A stretch of 64,000 bases of DNA from Termitomyces sp. T153 (Eukaryota; Basidiomycota; Agaricomycetes; Agaricales; Lyophyllaceae): contig JACKQL020000106.1 of NCBI GenBank assembly GCA_018296165.2, positions 98,055 through 162,054 on the forward strand, written 5' to 3'. A program made the position numbers and the translations under genes. Positions 61,205-64,000 of the stretch are shown one piece after another; the first letter of the stretch is position 1; each line of letters starts with the position of its first letter. Below the pieces are notes generated by a model. It had not been told where the DNA came from. It saw only the letters and a list, made by a program, of their open reading frames with translations, and searched no databases.

Positions 61205-62876
61205 TTATCCCTCTGAATCCTCCGAATCTTCGTCATCGCTGTCGCTCTCCCGTTCCTCTATGTTCTGAGTGGCGGCTTCCAGCGCCTCAAGGCGCCATCC
61301 AATCGAGGATTTTGATATCTTGAGTTCTGCTATTTGTTTGGCGAGAGTGATAAGAGCGGTCTCGCTAAGGTTTGTGTGCTACTGAGAATACCTGGAAATG
61401 ACAGTGGAAAAAAATCGCACCTTGCGCACGCTTGAGCCCAAACACAGAAATCGTCCAACCAGATTTTGCTGTACACGTAGTAGACTTCGTGATGATCCAA
61501 AATTGCCTTCATTTCGAGTAGACATCGAACTACTGTTCGTTTACCTCCATTTAAAAATCCGGCGACGTCGATGCGACATGCTTCCGCTAGGATGAATGAT
61601 CGATACAGTGGAAAGGCGAAAGAGCGCCGGTATGATGTTACCAAGGCATGGGTTAGCTCATCTACGGTAAATTTGAGGGGATCCGCGAGTGACGCAGGCG
61701 CAAGCGCAGAATCAGGAGGATCAAGAGCCGAAAAGGCTGATACGAGTGTTGAGAGGGTCCATGCGGATTCCGGAGTGGGATCGCATTGATTAGTGCGCGA
61801 TTCGTATGCATAGGAAAATAGAATTGTAAGCAGAGTAAGATAGAGATTATGTGTCTGCCTCTTCGTCGGAAGGTCTGTATGGTGAATGGATCAATTCATG
61901 GTAAAGACCACGGTAAACAGGGGTGACCGACATTCTTTGCGAGGCAAGCGCAGCATTACAGCATTCTCTTCATCAGTATACTTGAAATTTTCGTGATGAT
62001 CGGTATGAGGATGCTTCCAGGTCAGGAGCTCGCCAATATTGTCATCATCTGCATAGTCTGCCCTGCGCAATACGTTCAGTACTCGCTATTCGTTTCATCG
62101 GGAAACGGCTCACATGTAATACTCTTCATCAAATTTGTCATCTTCATGTTTCAACCTCTTCTGACGGCGTTCTGCAGCAGGACAGGTTTCCGCATCAGCG
62201 CCAAGCTCATTCACTTCGTTCTCAGTATGCGTCACATGTCGAAAATACCCCGAGTGCATGTCTAGGAATCCGTAGTACTTTTGTACAGATGTGCTGAGCT
62301 GTGGCTCTTGTATTTCTTGTGGTAATTGCCAATCATTTTCGGCCGCTGTTGGAGGCTGTTCAAGCCGAAAATACATTATCATCTAAGGTATCTCACCTTT
62401 TAGGATCTCTTCGCGCTCACGTTCCAAGGAAAGAGCTTCAGTTTTCGACACCAAATCAATTTCTTCATTGTCGCCCTCCAGCGGATTTGAAGTAGATATC
62501 ACTTCGATTGCAGGTTGAGGAGCAGTAGGGCGAGGGGCCAGGAGTTTTGCAAGCAGATCTAAATCATCGAAGATCTGGCCAGGAACTTCTTTAGTTAGGG
62601 TGACCGTAAGGTATCCTGAGCTAGGATCATATTTTGCAGATGAGGCATCGTCCTCCAATACGGGATAAGTGAAATTGAGCCTCAAAAAATACGGGTTTAT
62701 GTGGACTGAGACAAGGGTGCCGTCTACGTGAATTTCGACGTCTGCTGCCTACTTCAACACGTTAATCAGCGGATGGATAGCGTGGGACGGCAAATGCATA
62801 CTCGGACAGAAGGACAATATAATGAGATAGTCAAAGACTGTTCTGTCTGGCTGCAACTGAAACGAGGCGTTATCAT
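61205..62876 (-). CDS. SHQ1: SHQ1, box H/ACA snoRNP assembly factor
   Basis: Chaperone of dyskerin/Cbf5 for H/ACA snoRNP assembly. ATG at 62876: MITPRFSCSQTEQSLTISLY, CPSVR. After an intron: AADVEIHVDGTLVSVHINPY and FLRLNFTYPVLEDDASSAKY, then GYLTVTLTKEVPGQIFDDLD, which is the CS domain. The Shq1-specific part follows: NDWQLPQEIQEPQL, QKYYGFLDMHSGYFRHV, THTENEVNELGADAETCPAA and ERRQKRLKHEDDKFDEEYYM, then LTWKHPHT. The C-terminal helical domain has VTSYRRSFAFPLYRSFILAE, ILDHHEVYYVYSKIWLDDFC and VWAQ, and after an intron SKSSIGWRLEALEAATQNIE with an acidic end at 61205. All key family blocks are present in order. Confidence 0.95.
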
Positions 62877-63183
62877 TTTGGGACCTTCGTAATCATTCGG
62901 AGTGATGGAAGGATCTGTGGGTCAGGTATCTTGTGAATCGCCGTGGCGTCTCAGTCAGGAAACAGCCTCAACTACCAGCGCCCTACACTGTACAAGATGG
63001 CCAATACTCGAAAGCAGGAAAGTGATGGTCGGGAGGGTAAATATATCGTTACCGAGGTCAAACTCCGGGGTGAAAACCCGGGTTAAAAGGTTAAAACCCG
63101 GGTTAAAAGGAGCTCAAGTCTATCGGCCCTCTTGAGTGACTCTCCTATCAATCCAATAACCTGTCTATACCCACCATCTAGCA
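62877..63183. promoter_or_regulatory. Divergent promoter of SHQ1 and anthranilate synthase with tandem palindromes
   Basis: A 307-bp region between opposite starts. AAAACCCGGGTTAAAAGG occurs at 63073-63090 and again at 63093-63110, a 20-bp period; each copy holds the palindrome AACCCGGGTT. A TGACTC lies at 63137-63142, 42 bp before the ATG of the tryptophan gene, and matches the Gcn4/Cpc1 core used in general amino-acid control. Confidence 0.65.
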
Positions 63184-64000
63184 TGGATCCTTCAGTGCGC
63201 AAAATCATTTTCTCTTGCTTGTTGACAATCGATTACTAAGTGCCTCCAGAAACTACCGGCTTACCCTTCTCTCGAAACAGTCGAACAACTAATTAACGTT
63301 GAAAAACGGGGCAATTGTGTTCCAGTCTACGTTGAGTTACCAGGAGACCTCGTTACACCATGTATGGCATATCTTCGTATAGCCAAGGACTCAAAGTACA
63401 GTTTCTTGCTCGAATCAGTCGTTGGTGGAGAGAATGTCGCTCGCTACAGTTTCATCGGTGCAGGTTAGTCCTTGATCTATTGACTACTGAGAAGCTTACT
63501 CCTTCACATCAATCAATTTAGATCCTTTCAAGGTGATCAAGACTGGTCCTAATGAAGAGGTCACTGGGGACCCTATGGTCGTACTTCAGCAAGAGCTTGC
63601 TCTCCATCAATACGTTCAGCTCCCAGAAGTCCCTACCTTCACTGGTGGAGCTATTGGATATGTCTCCTATGATTGCATTCGCTATTTCGAGCCCAGAACT
63701 GCAGCCGATCTACATGATAACCTCCAGATACCAGAGGCGACGTTCATGCTTGTCGATACGCTTCTAGTCTATGACCACATGTTCCAAACCGTGAAGGTAG
63801 TCTCGCACGTATTTGTCCCTAAGGATGCTGGGCAAGTGAACTTGGCTTTCGTTTACCAGACGGCCGTCGCAAAAGCACGGCGGCTAGCTAAATTGTTGCT
63901 GAGTTCTACTACTCCAGAGCCTCCTCAACCCCCAATCACTCTGGGTAATGACAGCGTCTCTAACGTCGGAAAAGAGGGGTATGAAGGCTTTGTCACGAAG
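63184..64000 (+). CDS. TRP2: Anthranilate synthase component I (TrpE/Trp2), partial
   Basis: First committed enzyme of tryptophan synthesis, making anthranilate from chorismate. ATG at 63184 encodes only MDPS; an intron from GTGCGC (63196) to CCTCCAG (about 63249), with a TACTAAG branch site, joins it to [20 protein letters not shown]. Then come [20 protein letters not shown] and the tryptophan-feedback motif in [20 protein letters not shown]. After a second intron: [18 protein letters not shown] and [20 protein letters not shown]. The reading frame is open at base 64000 ([13 protein letters not shown]), so the catalytic chorismate-binding half lies outside. The upstream TGACTC suggests amino-acid starvation control. 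Confidence 0.94.

Overview
The window looks like nuclear DNA of a filamentous basidiomycete, most likely an Agaricomycete. Genes sit close together on both strands and are broken by many short introns (about 45-80 bp, nearly all GT-AG). The gene families are typical of that group: secreted double-psi beta-barrel proteins related to riboflavin aldehyde-forming enzyme, a GDS1/KilA-N regulator, lysine-rich linker histones and a Cbp4-type complex III assembly factor. No prokaryotic features, rRNA, convincing tRNA or CRISPR were seen. Gene models were built by joining exon reading frames by eye at plausible splice sites, so outer limits are firmer than individual splice sites.

Layout, left to right. 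1-2.2 kb (-): M1 aminopeptidase, cut by the window edge. 2.4-6.9 kb (-): a large multi-exon protein with helical repeats, a PH-like domain, a disordered linker and a C-terminal coiled coil, proposed here as a meiotic axis core protein of the Red1/SYCP2 type. 7.6-9.6 kb (+): bestrophin-like channel. 9.8-10.7 kb (-): 24 kDa subunit of complex I. 11.5-14.8 kb (-): TEL2. 15.0-17.9 kb (+): secreted S41 peptidase. 18.3-23.5 kb: two linker histone genes flanking a membrane-anchored, apparently inactive acyl-CoA synthetase-like protein. 24.0-27.0 kb (+): GDS1-type winged helix plus KilA-N regulator. 29.1-33.3 kb (+): PUF protein with two RRMs (Jsn1/Puf2 type). 33.8-34.5 and 37.6-38.7 kb: two unrecognised proteins, with Fmp25 (35.1-37.2 kb) between them. 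39.1-43.6 kb (-): three tandem secreted DPBB paralogues. 44.3-47.8 kb (-): SERCA-type calcium ATPase. 48.4-50.2 kb (+): Sip5-like protein. 52.5-53.2 kb (-): Cbp4, hidden in four tiny exons. 53.5-55.7 kb (-): arrestin-like protein. 55.9-57.9 kb (+): SLC35F6-like transporter. 61.2-62.9 kb (-): SHQ1. 63.2 kb to the end (+): anthranilate synthase component I, cut by the edge.

Most genes are unrelated housekeeping functions placed side by side. The parts that look locally expanded or unusual are the DPBB array, the linker histone pair around a pseudoenzyme, and the axis-protein candidate. Three genes concern the respiratory chain (complex I subunit, Fmp25, Cbp4). Long stretches with no recognisable gene lie at about 27.0-29.1, 50.2-52.5 and 57.9-61.2 kb; the first holds a two-copy tandem repeat. 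I found no cluster that clearly forms a new multi-gene system.
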